Source: Comamonadaceae bacterium (GTDB lineage Bacteria; Pseudomonadota; Gammaproteobacteria; Burkholderiales; Burkholderiaceae_C). Taken from it: 64,000 bases of DNA. The notes beneath the pieces were generated by a model that saw only the letters and a program-made list of their open reading frames with translations, made no database searches and had not been told where the DNA came from. The translations under genes and the position numbers were made by a program. Position 1 is the stretch's first letter; each line of letters begins with the position of its first letter. Below, in pieces: positions 54,815 through 63,782 of this stretch. The stretch lies in NCBI GenBank assembly GCA_009996515.1, contig JAACZV010000015.1:23734-87733 (forward strand). Reading direction: 5' to 3'.

Positions 54815-57096
54815 CCAAGGCCGCGCGTTGGGGCTGGGTCATCACCGGGGTGACCCTCACGGGCGTGGTCGGCGTGCTGGCCTTTCTGCTGTCCATAGGC
54901 ACCACCAACGAGCGCGGTTTCTTCGAGCGCCACTACCACTGGCTGTACTGGGTCAACGTGGTGGTCGCCGCGGTGCTGACCCTGGTCATCCTGACGGCCG
55001 CCGTGCGCCTGGTCGTGCGCGTGCGCCGTGGCCGCTTCGGCAGCCGGCTGCTGCTGAAGCTGGCGGCCATCTTCGCGCTGGTGGGCATCGTGCCCGGCGT
55101 GCTGATCTACGCCGTCTCCTACCAGTTCGTGAACCGCAGCATCGAGACCTGGTTCGACGTCAAGCTCGCCAGCGCGCTGGAGGCCGGCCTCAACCTCGGC
55201 CGCGGCACGCTGGACGCGATGGTCAGCGACCTGGGCGCCAAGACCCGCGACGCCGCCGACCAGCTGGCCGAGAGCAGCACGCCGCAGCTGCTCATGCTGG
55301 AACGGCTGCGCGACAAGCTGGGCGCGCGCACCGTCGCCATCGTCGGCGGCAAGGGCCAGATCCTGCTGGAGAGCGGCGGCGACACGCGCCAGCTCACGCC
55401 CGACCGGCCCAGCGACAGCATGCTGAGCCGGGCGCGCGGCGGCGCGCCGGCCAGCCAGCTCGAGGGCCTGGAGGACGAGGAGACGGCGCTGCAGGGCGGC
55501 GCGCAGATCCGCACGCTGGCGCTGCTGCCCAACACCGAGCTGCGCCTGGGCCTGGGCGAGCGCTATCTGATGGTCATCCAGCGCATCCCGGCCAGCATGC
55601 TGACCAATGCGCTGGCCGTGCAGACCGCCAACGCCGAGTACCAGCAGCGCTCGCTGGAGCGCGTGGGCCTGCGCCGCATGTACCTGGGCACGCTGACGCT
55701 GGTGCTCATCCTGGCCACCTTCGCGGCGCTGCTGCTGGCCGTCACGCTGGGCAACCAGCTGGCGCGGCCGCTGCTGATGCTGGCCGACGGCGTGCGCCAC
55801 GTGGCCCAGGGCGACCTGTCGGTGCGCCCGGTGCACGGCTCGCGCGACGAGCTGGGCGGCCTGACGCGCTCCTTCGCCGACATGACGGGCCAGCTGGCCG
55901 ACGCCCGCGCCCAGGTCACGCGCACCGTCGCCGAGCTGGATGCCGCCCGCACCCACCTGCAGACCATCCTCGACAACCTGACCGCCGGCGTGCTGGTCCT
56001 GGACGCGGCCGGACGGCTGGAGACCGTCAACCCCGGCGCGACGCGCATCCTGCGCCTGCCGCTGTCCGCCTACGTGGGCCGGCCGCTGGCCGACGTGCCC
56101 GGCCTGGCCGGGTTCGCCGCCTCGCTGGAACAGCGCTTCGAGCAGAGCGCGGGCAACGACGCCGAGCGCGGCCTGGACCGCGAGCTGTGGCAGGAATCCT
56201 TCGAGCTGCAGCTGGACCCCAAGCAGGACCTGCTGACGCTGCTGGTGCGCGGCGCGCCGCTGCCGCAGGGCGCGCGGCTGGTGGTCTTCGACGACATCTC
56301 CGAGGTGGTCTCGGCCCAGCGCTCGGCGGCCTGGAGCGAGGTGGCGCGCCGGCTGGCCCACGAGATCAAGAACCCGCTGACGCCCATCCAGCTCTCCGCC
56401 GAACGGCTGCAGCACAAGCTGGAGGCCAAGCTGGAGGGCGCCGACCAGGCCATGCTGGTGCGCTCGGTGGCCACCATCGTCAACCAGGTGCAGGCGATGA
56501 AGCAGCTGGTCAACGAGTTCCGCGACTACGCCCGCCTGCCCTCGGCCCAGCTGCACCCGCTGGACCTCAACGCGCTGGTGCACGAGGTGCTCAGCCTCTA
56601 CGCCGAGCCCCAGGATCGCGGCCGCCTGGCCACCGACCTGGCGCCCCAGCTGCCCGCCATCAAGGGCGATGCCAGCCAGCTACGGCAAGTCATCCACAAC
56701 CTGGTGCAGAACGCGCTGGACGCCGTGCAGGACCGCCCCGACGGCCACGTCACCGTGCGCTCCTCGCTGGCGCTGACCGAGGCCGGCGCGCCGCGCTCGG
56801 TGCGCCTGTACATCATCGACAACGGCCCCGGTTTTGCCGACAAAGTGCTCAAGCGCGCCTTCGAGCCCTATGTGACGACCAAGGCCAAGGGCACCGGCCT
56901 GGGCCTGGCCGTCGTCAAGAAAATCGCTGACGAACATGGTGCGCGCATCGCCCTGCGCAACCTGCACGCCGCTTCCGATGCGGGTTCTCCCGCCGAAGGA
57001 GGGGATGACGGCCTCGTGATCGGTGCGCAAGTTTCGCTATCATTTTCGAACCTGACACCCGCCACCGAGCCCGGTGCGCAAGGTGCCAAGACCTAA
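54811..57096 (+). CDS. ntrY: NtrY-like sensor histidine kinase
   Basis: This 761-residue kinase has several N-terminal membrane segments (GVTLTGVVGVLAFLLSIG, WVNVVVAAVLTLVILTAAV and LLKLAAIFALVGIVPGVLIY), a large extracytoplasmic domain, another segment (LTLVLILATFAALLLAVTL), HAMP, PAS, HisKA and ATPase domains. The H-box is VARRLAHEIKNPLTPIQLS with the NtrB/NtrY-type HEIKNPLTP. ATPase boxes include NLVQNALDAV, DNGPGFAD and GTGLGLAVVKK. It pairs with the regulator 6 bp downstream. NtrYX is linked to nitrogen and redox responses in other proteobacteria. Confidence 0.93.
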   Translation: MTKAARWGWVITGVTLTGVVGVLAFLLSIGTTNERGFFERHYHWLYWVNVVVAAVLTLVILTAAVRLVVRVRRGRFGSRLLLKLAAIFALVGIVPGVLIYAVSYQFVNRSIETWFDVKLASALEAGLNLGRGTLDAMVSDLGAKTRDAADQLAESSTPQLLMLERLRDKLGARTVAIVGGKGQILLESGGDTRQLTPDRPSDSMLSRARGGAPASQLEGLEDEETALQGGAQIRTLALLPNTELRLGLGERYLMVIQRIPASMLTNALAVQTANAEYQQRSLERVGLRRMYLGTLTLVLILATFAALLLAVTLGNQLARPLLMLADGVRHVAQGDLSVRPVHGSRDELGGLTRSFADMTGQLADARAQVTRTVAELDAARTHLQTILDNLTAGVLVLDAAGRLETVNPGATRILRLPLSAYVGRPLADVPGLAGFAASLEQRFEQSAGNDAERGLDRELWQESFELQLDPKQDLLTLLVRGAPLPQGARLVVFDDISEVVSAQRSAAWSEVARRLAHEIKNPLTPIQLSAERLQHKLEAKLEGADQAMLVRSVATIVNQVQAMKQLVNEFRDYARLPSAQLHPLDLNALVHEVLSLYAEPQDRGRLATDLAPQLPAIKGDASQLRQVIHNLVQNALDAVQDRPDGHVTVRSSLALTEAGAPRSVRLYIIDNGPGFADKVLKRAFEPYVTTKAKGTGLGLAVVKKIADEHGARIALRNLHAASDAGSPAEGGDDGLVIGAQVSLSFSNLTPATEPGAQGAKT

Positions 57097-57102
57097 GGAT
57101 TC

Positions 57103-57804
57103 ATGGCCACCATTCTTGTTGTCGACGACGAGCTGGGCATTCGTGCCCTGCTGTCCGAAATCCTCAGCGACGAGGGGCACACCATCGAGCTTGCCGAGAA
57201 CGCCACCCAGGCGCGGGCGGCGCGCGAGCGCATGCGCCCGGATCTCGTGCTCCTCGACATCTGGATGCCCGACGTCGACGGCGTCACGCTGCTGAAGGAG
57301 TGGGGCGGCGCCGGGCTGCTGACCATGCCCGTCATCATGATGAGCGGCCACGGCACCATAGACACGGCGGTGGAGGCCACCAAGTTCGGTGCCATCGCCT
57401 TCCTCGAGAAGCCCATCACGCTGCAGAAGCTGCTGCGCGCCGTCGAGCAGGCCCTGGTCAAGACCGCCCCGCCGCGGCCCGCACCCGCGGCGATGGGCCT
57501 GCCCAGCTATACGCGCACCGAGCCCGGCAACCTGCCCGTGGCGGCCAACCACAGCCTGCCGCTGTCCAGCCATCTGCCCATCAGCAATGCGCTGGCGTCC
57601 GAGCAGAGCTTCGAGCTGGACCGCCCGCTGCGCGAGGCGCGCGACGCCTTCGAGAAGAGCTACTTCGAGTTCCACCTCGCCAAGGAGAACGGCTCCATGA
57701 CCCGTGTCGCCGAGAAGACCGGCCTGGAGCGCACCCACCTCTACCGCAAGCTCAAGCAGCTGGGCGTGGACCTGAGCCGCAACAAGCGCGGCAGCACCGG
57801 CTGA
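57103..57804 (+). CDS. NtrX-like response regulator lacking the AAA+ domain (receiver-Fis)
   Basis: This 233-residue protein has a receiver domain (residues 1-120; VVDDELGIR, phospho-acceptor Asp52 in LLDIWMPD, Lys in FLEKPITLQ), a linker of about 60 residues, and a C-terminal Fis-type helix-turn-helix (SMTRVAEKTGLERTHLYRKLKQLGVD). The AAA+ sigma-54 activation domain of canonical NtrX (about 240 residues) is missing, so it cannot act as an enhancer-binding protein for sigma-54. From memory, this short form is usual in Burkholderiales NtrX. A tRNA promoter overlaps its stop codon region. Confidence 0.9.
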   Translation: MATILVVDDELGIRALLSEILSDEGHTIELAENATQARAARERMRPDLVLLDIWMPDVDGVTLLKEWGGAGLLTMPVIMMSGHGTIDTAVEATKFGAIAFLEKPITLQKLLRAVEQALVKTAPPRPAPAAMGLPSYTRTEPGNLPVAANHSLPLSSHLPISNALASEQSFELDRPLREARDAFEKSYFEFHLAKENGSMTRVAEKTGLERTHLYRKLKQLGVDLSRNKRGSTG

Positions 57805-57832
57805 CCTTCCACGCCCGCGGCTGTGCTATAGT
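57801..57832 (+). promoter_or_regulatory. Probable promoter of tRNA-Phe
   Basis: A good -10 element TATAGT (57827-57832) has the extended TGC just before it. No good -35 is at standard spacing; CTGACC (57801-57806) is 20 bp away and overlaps the ntrX stop. An extended -10 promoter does not need one. Transcription would begin near 57839-57841, about 40 bp before the tRNA. The leader carries a TTGCTC/GAGCAA hairpin. Confidence 0.5.
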
Positions 57833-57880
57833 CGCGGACTTCGTTGAGCAGCTCGGGTTGCTCGGCGAGCAAAGAACAAA

Positions 57881-57956
57881 GGCCAAGTAGCTCAGTTGGT
57901 AGAGCAGCGGATTGAAAATCCGCGTGTCGGTGGTTCGATTCCGCCCTTGGCCACCA
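57881..57956 (+). tRNA. tRNA-Phe (GAA anticodon), CCA encoded
   Basis: This 76-nt cloverleaf has an acceptor stem GGCCAAG/CTTGGCC, D-arm with AGCTCAGTTGGTAGAGC, an anticodon stem GCGGA/TCCGC around the loop TTGAAAA (anticodon GAA), and T-arm GGTTCGATTCC. Discriminator A and a genome-encoded CCA follow. It lies alone, 76 bp after ntrX, with its own promoter and terminator. Confidence 0.98.
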
Positions 57957-57963
57957 AACGCAG

Positions 57964-57994
57964 GCCCCTGATTTCCATCGGAATCAGGGGCTTT
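57964..57994 (+). terminator. Terminator after tRNA-Phe
   Basis: GCCCCTGATT (57964-57973) pairs with AATCAGGGGC (57982-57991), followed by TTTGTCTTG. It lies 7 bp after the tRNA CCA end. Confidence 0.85.
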
Positions 57995-58091
57995 GTCTTG
58001 TGGTCCCGGCGCTGCCGCCGGTGTTCGCGGGTCCGCCCATGGGCCTTCGACAGTGCCTGCCTCCGTGGGTTGATCGATCAAGGACCCCATC

Positions 58092-58487
58092 GTGGCCGCT
58101 GAAAACACCCTCATGCACGACGAGCTGCTGGCGCTGGTCACCGGCAGCCTCTGCCTGCGCACGCTGAACCTGTTTGCGCAGGAGTCCCGGCTCGATGGCG
58201 AAAGCCTGAAGGACGCCGTGGAGCGCTACGAGGTCGACTACGCCTGGCATGTGCTGGGTTCGCCCCGCCTGCGGGACGAGACCGTTGCGCGGCTGGAAGC
58301 CAAGCTGGCGCGGCCGGCCACCGACGCTCAGAAGACCTGCATCGCCGACGTGCTGAGGGCCGCTGCCGAGGGCCAGCCGCCCGAGCTGCTGATGAGCTTC
58401 GACAACGACGTGCCGGAGCAACTGGCGGCAGGGCTGTATGCCCGGCATCAGCGCAGGACGCATGCCGAGGCTGAAGCGCTGAGCTGA
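58092..58487 (+). CDS. Hypothetical protein
   Basis: This 131-residue helical, acidic protein starts at GTG 58092 with AAGGA eight bases upstream; the ATG at 58113 is an alternative. It has no signal peptide or membrane segment. The text RLDGESLKDAVERYEVDYAW and RARHQ-like basic tail (LYARHQRRTHAEAEA) give no family match that I recognise. It stands alone between the tRNA terminator and the converging PAS protein gene, and may be a lineage-specific gene. Confidence 0.6.
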   Translation: MAAENTLMHDELLALVTGSLCLRTLNLFAQESRLDGESLKDAVERYEVDYAWHVLGSPRLRDETVARLEAKLARPATDAQKTCIADVLRAAAEGQPPELLMSFDNDVPEQLAAGLYARHQRRTHAEAEALS

Positions 58488-58553
58488 AGCGTCAGGCCCG
58501 CTGGGCTTCGCGGCGGCCATGCCACGCACGCGGCGAACACGCCACGGTGGTGC

Positions 58554-59180
58554 TCAATTCACGGGCCGCCGAGGCGCCCGCAAGCCGTCCAGCTGGGCCA
58601 GGGTGGCCCGCAGCACGTCATCCAGCAGGTGCAGCACCTGCGCTGCGGCGGCCGACATCGCCGAGGCGGTGTCTGCGCCCTCGTCGGCCCGCCAGACGCT
58701 CAGCAGTTCGTGGAACGGCGGCTCCAGCGCCGCGCCGTTCTCGACGCTGCGCGGGCCTTCCGGCAGGCCGCCCCGCGGTGTGCAGGGGCGCGGCGTCAGG
58801 TCCAGCATCGTCCCCAGCATGCGGGTCGTGCGTCCGTCGGCGGTCTGCGCTATGACTCGCCCCCAGGAGCGCACCACCCGGTAGCCCGAGCCGTTGCTGC
58901 GCAGGCGGAACGTGGCTTCGTACCAGGGCTTCGCGCCGCGCGTGTGGGCCCGCAGCGCCGCCAGCATGGCGTCCAGGTCGTCGGGATGCACGCGGCAGCG
59001 CCAGAAATGCGTGCTGTCGGCGCTGTAGGGCTCGGGGAAGCCCAGCCTCTGTTTCCATTGCGGCGAGTAATGGACGGTTTCCAGCTCGGGGCGCAGATCC
59101 CAGAGCCCGAGTTCACCCCGGTCGACGGCCTCCCGCAGGCGCAGCGCCAATGGTTGTCCCTTCATGCCCATGGGCGGCAT
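58554..59180 (-). CDS. PAS domain-containing protein
   Basis: This protein of about 208 residues has a central PAS_3-type fold: ELGLWDLRPELETVHYSPQW, WRCRVHPDDLDAMLAALRAH, YEATFRLRSNGSGYRVVRSWG and MLGTMLDLTPR, the usual order of PAS strands. No output domain follows, only a helical C-terminus (AAAAQVLHLLDDVLRATLAQL). The start is uncertain among Mets at 59180, 59171 and 59165. It may be a stand-alone sensor or a fragment of a larger signalling protein. Confidence 0.75.
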   Translation of the reverse strand: MPPMGMKGQPLALRLREAVDRGELGLWDLRPELETVHYSPQWKQRLGFPEPYSADSTHFWRCRVHPDDLDAMLAALRAHTRGAKPWYEATFRLRSNGSGYRVVRSWGRVIAQTADGRTTRMLGTMLDLTPRPCTPRGGLPEGPRSVENGAALEPPFHELLSVWRADEGADTASAMSAAAAQVLHLLDDVLRATLAQLDGLRAPRRPVN

Positions 59181-59304
59181 TCTCGGGGCTTGGCCCCGCA
59201 CCAACCCGCATCGCACCGGCTCACCCCCGCTGCGGAGGTGACTTTCGCCACGCTGCCTCGCGCCCGGAACCCCGCCGGCCTCCATGCGGCCGGCGAGGTC
59301 GAAC

Positions 59305-60282
59305 TCAGGCCCGGGCCTGGCTGGGCGAGAGCAGCCGCTGCACCGCGCAGAACACGAACAGCAGCGCGCCGATGACGATCTTGGTCCACCAGGAGCTGAG
59401 CGTGCCGTCGAAGGCGATCAGCGTCTGGATCAGGCCCAGCACCAGCACGCCGGACAGCGCGCCGGCGACAAACCCATAGCCGCCCGTCAGCATGGTGCCG
59501 CCGATGACCACCGCCGCGATGGCGTCCAGCTCCACGCCCTGCGCATGCTGGCCATAGCCGCTGAGCATGTAGAACGCGAACAGCAGGCCGGCCAGCGACG
59601 CGCAGAAGCCGCTCAGGCCGTAGACGGCGATCTTGGTGCGGCCCACGGGCAGGCCCATCATCAGCGCGGAGGCCTCGTTGCCGCCCAGCGCATAGACGGT
59701 GCGGCCGAAGGCCGTGCAATGCGCAATCCACAGGCCGACCGCCAGCACGGCCAGCGCGATGACCGCGCCGGGCGACAGGAAGGCGCCGCCGAACAGCGGC
59801 AACTGCGCCTGCGACAGCGTGACGAACAGCGGCGCGTCTATGGTGATGCTGTCCACGCTGATGAGGAAACAGAGCCCGCGCGCCAGGAACATGCCGGCCA
59901 GCGTGACGATGAAGGCCTGCAGCCTGAAGACGTGGATGACCAGGCCCTGCAGCGCCCCGAAGGCCGCGCCACCCAGCAGCACCGCGACGATGACGGCCTG
60001 TGCCGGCCACTGCGCGACCTGCAGCAGCCAGGCCGCGACCATGGTGGTCAGCGCCAGCACCGAGCCCACCGACAGGTCGATGCCGCCGGACAGGATGACG
60101 AAGCTCATGCCCACCGCGATGACCAGCAGGAAGGCGTTGTCGATGAGCAGGTTGAGCACCACCTGCGTGGAGCCGAAGCCCGTGTAGCTGCCGGCGCCGA
60201 CGGCGAAGAGCAGCCCCATCAGCGCGACGCTGACCCAGGTGGTGAACGACGGCGCGGCCATCAGGGAGCGGACCGCTTTCAT
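59305..60282 (-). CDS. yjfF: Sugar ABC transporter permease (YjfF-type)
   Basis: This 325-residue inner-membrane permease is of the ribose/galactofuranose class. The family motif VIAVGMSFVILSGGIDLSVGSV is present, and EASALMMGLPVGRTKIAVY is the EAA-like loop that contacts the ATPase. About eight to ten membrane helices are seen. It overlaps the ytfT-like gene as ATGA (60279-60282), so the two permeases are coupled and would form the heterodimeric channel. The name rests on order and similarity to E. coli YtfQRT-YjfF. Confidence 0.9.
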   Translation of the reverse strand: MKAVRSLMAAPSFTTWVSVALMGLLFAVGAGSYTGFGSTQVVLNLLIDNAFLLVIAVGMSFVILSGGIDLSVGSVLALTTMVAAWLLQVAQWPAQAVIVAVLLGGAAFGALQGLVIHVFRLQAFIVTLAGMFLARGLCFLISVDSITIDAPLFVTLSQAQLPLFGGAFLSPGAVIALAVLAVGLWIAHCTAFGRTVYALGGNEASALMMGLPVGRTKIAVYGLSGFCASLAGLLFAFYMLSGYGQHAQGVELDAIAAVVIGGTMLTGGYGFVAGALSGVLVLGLIQTLIAFDGTLSSWWTKIVIGALLFVFCAVQRLLSPSQARA

Positions 60283-61295
60283 GCCGACCTCCGCGTCGAC
60301 CAGAACGGCGACTGCGAGATGCAGACCGCGAACACGACGACGGCCTTGACGACCATGGTCACCTGCGGCGGCACCCCCAACGCGTAGATGGTGGAGGTGA
60401 GCGTCTGGATGATCAGCGCGCCGATCAGGCTGCCGGCCAGGCTGAATCTGCCACCGCTGAGCTGCCCGCCGCCCAGCGTGACGGCCAGGATGGCGTCCAG
60501 CTCCAGCAGCAGGCCGGCGTTGTTGGCGTCGGCGCTCTTGATGTTGGACGAGATCATCAGCCCCGCCAGGCCCGCGCCCAGGCTGCAGTAGACGTAGACG
60601 AAGAACACGACCGCCGCCGTGCGCACGCCGGCCAGCCGCGCGGCCACGGGGTTGATGCCCACCGTCTGGATGAACAGGCCCAGCGCGGTGCGCTTCATCA
60701 GCAGCGCGGTCAGGCCCGCCACCGTCGCGACGACGAACAGCGACACCGGCAGGCCCAGCAGCCAGCCACCGCCCAGCCAGAAGAAGCCGGCGGGTTCGTA
60801 GACGGTGAGGATCTGGCCGTCGGTCAGCAGCTGCGCGAGACCCCGGCCGGCCACCATCAGGATCAGCGTCGCGATGATGGGCTGCAGGCCTAACGCCGAT
60901 ACCAGCAGCCCGTTCCACAGGCCGCACAGCAGCGCCGCGCCCAGCGCCGCCGCAAAGGCCAGCACCACGCCCTGCGTGCCGACCAGCGCGCAGGCCACGG
61001 TGCCGGCGATGGCGACGATGGCGCCCACCGACACGTCGATGCCGCGCGTCGCGATGACCAGCGTCATGCCCAGCGCGGCCAGCATCAGGGGCGCGGCACG
61101 GTGCAGGATGTCGACCAGGCTGCCGTAGAGGTGGCCGTCCTTGATCTCCAGGTGCAGGAAGCCGGGCACGCAGACGGCCGCGACGGCCAGCAGCAGGGCC
61201 AGCGCGGCCAGCGGCCGCGCGAGCGGGTGCCTCCAGGCCTTGGATGCCGCAGACGCGGCGCGTGGCGTTGACATGGCGAGGTCAGGGGAATTCAT
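60279..61295 (-). CDS. ytfT: Sugar ABC transporter permease (YtfT-type)
   Basis: This 338-residue permease has LAALGMTLVIATRGIDVSVGAIVAI (motif core GIDVSVG) and GINPVAARLAGVRTAAV as the coupling loop. The protein has about ten membrane segments. It overlaps the ATPase gene as ATGA at 61292-61295 and the second permease likewise. The tightly coupled order ATPase, permease, permease follows E. coli ytfRT-yjfF. Confidence 0.9.
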   Translation of the reverse strand: MNSPDLAMSTPRAASAASKAWRHPLARPLAALALLLAVAAVCVPGFLHLEIKDGHLYGSLVDILHRAAPLMLAALGMTLVIATRGIDVSVGAIVAIAGTVACALVGTQGVVLAFAAALGAALLCGLWNGLLVSALGLQPIIATLILMVAGRGLAQLLTDGQILTVYEPAGFFWLGGGWLLGLPVSLFVVATVAGLTALLMKRTALGLFIQTVGINPVAARLAGVRTAAVVFFVYVYCSLGAGLAGLMISSNIKSADANNAGLLLELDAILAVTLGGGQLSGGRFSLAGSLIGALIIQTLTSTIYALGVPPQVTMVVKAVVVFAVCISQSPFWSTRRSA

Positions 61296-62824
61296 GCGGC
61301 GGCCGGCTCCGCGGCGATCACTTCGAGCACGCTGCGTTCGTCCAGCTCGCCGCGGCGGTAGACGCCGGCGGCGCGGCGGTCGCGCAGGACGAGGACGCGG
61401 TCGCTGCAGTGCAGGACCTCGGGCAGTTCGGAGGAGATGAAGAGGATGGACATGCCGTCCTCCTGGTGGGCCAGCGCGCGCACGGCGTCCATCAGGTCCT
61501 CCTTGGCGCGCACGTCGATGCCGCGCGTGGGCTCGTCGAGGATGAGCACGGCCGGTTCGGTGGCCAGCCAGCGGGCCAGCAAGGCCTTCTGCTGGTTGCC
61601 GCCGCTGAGCTGGCCTATGGGCGTGTCGGCGCTGGCGGTCTTGATGCCCAGGCGCCGGATGTAGTCGTCGGCCAGCGCCTGCTGCTCGGCCGGGCTCATG
61701 ACCAGGCGCAGGCCGTGGCGGGCCTGCAGCGCGAGCAGGATGTTGTCGCGCACCGAGAGGTCCAGGATGGCGCCCTCATGCTTGCGGTCCTCGGAGCAGA
61801 AGGCGAGGCCGGCGGCGATGGCCTCGCGCGGCGAATGCCAGCGGCCACGGCGGCCTTCGGTCAGCACATGACCCGCATCGGCCGTGTCGGCACCGAACAG
61901 CAGGCGCGCGGCCTCGGTGCGGCCGGAGCCCAGCAGGCCGGCCAGGCCCAGCACCTCGCCGCGCCGCAGCTCCAGGTCCAGCGGGTGCAGCGCGCCGCGA
62001 CGGGCCAGGCCCTCGGCCTTCAGCACCGTGGCGCCGGCGCTGGGGGCGCGGCTGTCCAGCCGGGTGGGCTGCTGGTCGGGCGGCGCGCCCACCATCTTGT
62101 TGACCAGGGCCAGCCGGCCCAGGTCGCTGGCCAGGTACTCGCCCTCGGTCTCGCCGTTGCGCATGACGGTGATGCGGTCGGCCAGCGCATAGGTCTGGTC
62201 CAGGAAATGGGTGACGAACAGGATGGCCAGGCCCTGGTCGCGCAGGCGGCGCAGCACGGTGAACAGGCGCTGCACGGCCGCGTCGTCCAAGCTGGACGTG
62301 GGCTCGTCCAGGATGAGCACGCGCGCCGGGATGCGCAGCGCGCGCGCGATGGCCACCATCTGCTGCACGGACAGCGAGTAGCGCGACAGCGGTGCGGTGA
62401 CGTCGATGTCCAGGTCCATCTGCGCGAGCACGCGGCGGGCCTCGGCGTTGACGGCGGCCCAGTCGATGCGGCCCCCACCCAGCCAGGACTTGCGCGGGAA
62501 GCGCCCGGCGCAGATGTTCTCCGCCACGCTCAGGTTGGCGCAGAGGTTGACCTCTTGATAGACGGTGCGGATGCCCAGCGCCTGCGCGTCCTCCGTGCGC
62601 TTGGGTGCGATGGCCTGGCCGTCCAGCGTGATGGTGCCGGCATCGGGCCGGTACAGGCCCGTCAGCACCTTGATCAGCGTGGACTTGCCGGCGCCGTTCT
62701 GGCCCATCAGCGCGTGCACCTCGCCGGGGAACAGGCGCAGGCTGACGTCGCTCAGCGCCTTGACGCCGGGAAAGCCTTTGTGGATGCCGGACAGCGCCAG
62801 CACCGGGGCCGCACTCACCGTCAT
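61292..62824 (-). CDS. ytfR: Sugar ABC transporter ATP-binding protein (YtfR-type)
   Basis: This 510-residue double ATPase has two nucleotide-binding domains. The first has Walker A GQNGAGKSTLIKVLTG, signature YSLSVQQMVAIARAL and Walker B VLILDEPTSSLD. The second has a degenerate Walker A (GLLGSGRTEAARLLFG), signature LSGGNQQKALLARWL and Walker B VLILDEPTRGID. This asymmetric pair is normal for the monosaccharide importers (RbsA/MglA/YtfR). It is 1 bp after the binding-protein stop and drives uptake through the two permeases. Confidence 0.95.
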   Translation of the reverse strand: MTVSAAPVLALSGIHKGFPGVKALSDVSLRLFPGEVHALMGQNGAGKSTLIKVLTGLYRPDAGTITLDGQAIAPKRTEDAQALGIRTVYQEVNLCANLSVAENICAGRFPRKSWLGGGRIDWAAVNAEARRVLAQMDLDIDVTAPLSRYSLSVQQMVAIARALRIPARVLILDEPTSSLDDAAVQRLFTVLRRLRDQGLAILFVTHFLDQTYALADRITVMRNGETEGEYLASDLGRLALVNKMVGAPPDQQPTRLDSRAPSAGATVLKAEGLARRGALHPLDLELRRGEVLGLAGLLGSGRTEAARLLFGADTADAGHVLTEGRRGRWHSPREAIAAGLAFCSEDRKHEGAILDLSVRDNILLALQARHGLRLVMSPAEQQALADDYIRRLGIKTASADTPIGQLSGGNQQKALLARWLATEPAVLILDEPTRGIDVRAKEDLMDAVRALAHQEDGMSILFISSELPEVLHCSDRVLVLRDRRAAGVYRRGELDERSVLEVIAAEPAAA

Positions 62825-62825
62825 C

Positions 62826-63782
62826 TCAGTATTTCCGGTTGGGCAGCTCTTTGGCAGCGACTTCCGCCGGGAACACGCCCTCGTTCACCGTGATGCGCTT
62901 CTCCACCGGTTTCTTCGCGACGACGTCCCTGGCCAGCTGCATCAGCTGCGGGCCCAGCAGCGGGTTGCATTCGACGGTGACGTTGAGCTTGCCGGCCTTC
63001 ATCGCCTCGAAGGCGCCGCGCACGCCGTCGATGGAGATGATGACGATGTCCTGGCCCGGCTTCAGGCCGGCCTCCTCGATGGCCTGGATGGCGCCTATGG
63101 CCATGTCATCGTTGTGCGCGTACAGCACGTCGATCTTCTTGTCGCGCTGCTTCAGGAAGGACTCCATCACCTCCTTGCCCTTGGCGCGCGTGAACTCGCC
63201 GGACTGCGAGCGGATGATCTGCAGCCTGGGGTTGGCCTTGATGACCTCCTCGAAGCCCTTCTTGCGGTCTATGGCCGGCGCCGAGCCCACGGTGCCCTGC
63301 AGCTCGACGATGTTCAGCGCGGCATTGGGGTTCTTGGCGGCGCGCTCCAGCAGCCAGCGCGCGGCCTTGCGGCCTTCCTCGACGAAGTCCGAGCCGATGA
63401 AGCTGACGTACAGCGACGGGTCGCTGACCTTGACGGCGCGGTCGGTCAGGATGACGGGAATGCCGGCGGCCTTGGCCTCCTTCAGCACCGTGTCCCAGCC
63501 GCTCTCCACCACCGGCGAGAAGGCGATGACGTCGACCCTCTGCGCGATGTAGCTGCGTATGGCCTTGACCTGGTTCTCCTGCTTCTGCTGCGCGTCGGCG
63601 AACTTCAGCGTGATGCCGGCGTCCCTGGCCGCGGCCTTGATGGAGGCGGTGTTGGCGCTGCGCCATTCGCTCTCGGCGCCGACCTGCGAGAAGCCCAGGG
63701 TCAGCGGTGCGGCCAGGGCGCCGAGGGCGGGCAGGGTCAGGGCTGCGGCAAGCAGCGTGCGGCGGGCGAGGGGCTTGATCAT
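62826..63782 (-). CDS. ytfQ: Sugar ABC transporter periplasmic binding protein (YtfQ-type)
   Basis: This 318-residue exported protein has a signal peptide (RTLLAAALTLPALGALA) and a type I periplasmic-binding fold (TLGFSQVGAESEWRSANTAS, then VDVIAFSPVVESGWDTVLKEA). The start and VIILTDR-like block match galactofuranose-binding YtfQ. It would bind a furanose sugar, probably galactofuranose, and feed the ABC transporter in the same operon. AGGAG lies eight bases before the ATG. It is the first gene of the unit ytfQ-ytfR-ytfT-yjfF. Confidence 0.9.
   Translation of the reverse strand: MIKPLARRTLLAAALTLPALGALAAPLTLGFSQVGAESEWRSANTASIKAAARDAGITLKFADAQQKQENQVKAIRSYIAQRVDVIAFSPVVESGWDTVLKEAKAAGIPVILTDRAVKVSDPSLYVSFIGSDFVEEGRKAARWLLERAAKNPNAALNIVELQGTVGSAPAIDRKKGFEEVIKANPRLQIIRSQSGEFTRAKGKEVMESFLKQRDKKIDVLYAHNDDMAIGAIQAIEEAGLKPGQDIVIISIDGVRGAFEAMKAGKLNVTVECNPLLGPQLMQLARDVVAKKPVEKRITVNEGVFPAEVAAKELPNRKY

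Noticed and set aside
57839..57880. Hairpin before tRNA-Phe as an attenuator
   Set aside because: TTGCTC/GAGCAA is short and no leader peptide is present; it is more likely a processing structure or chance.
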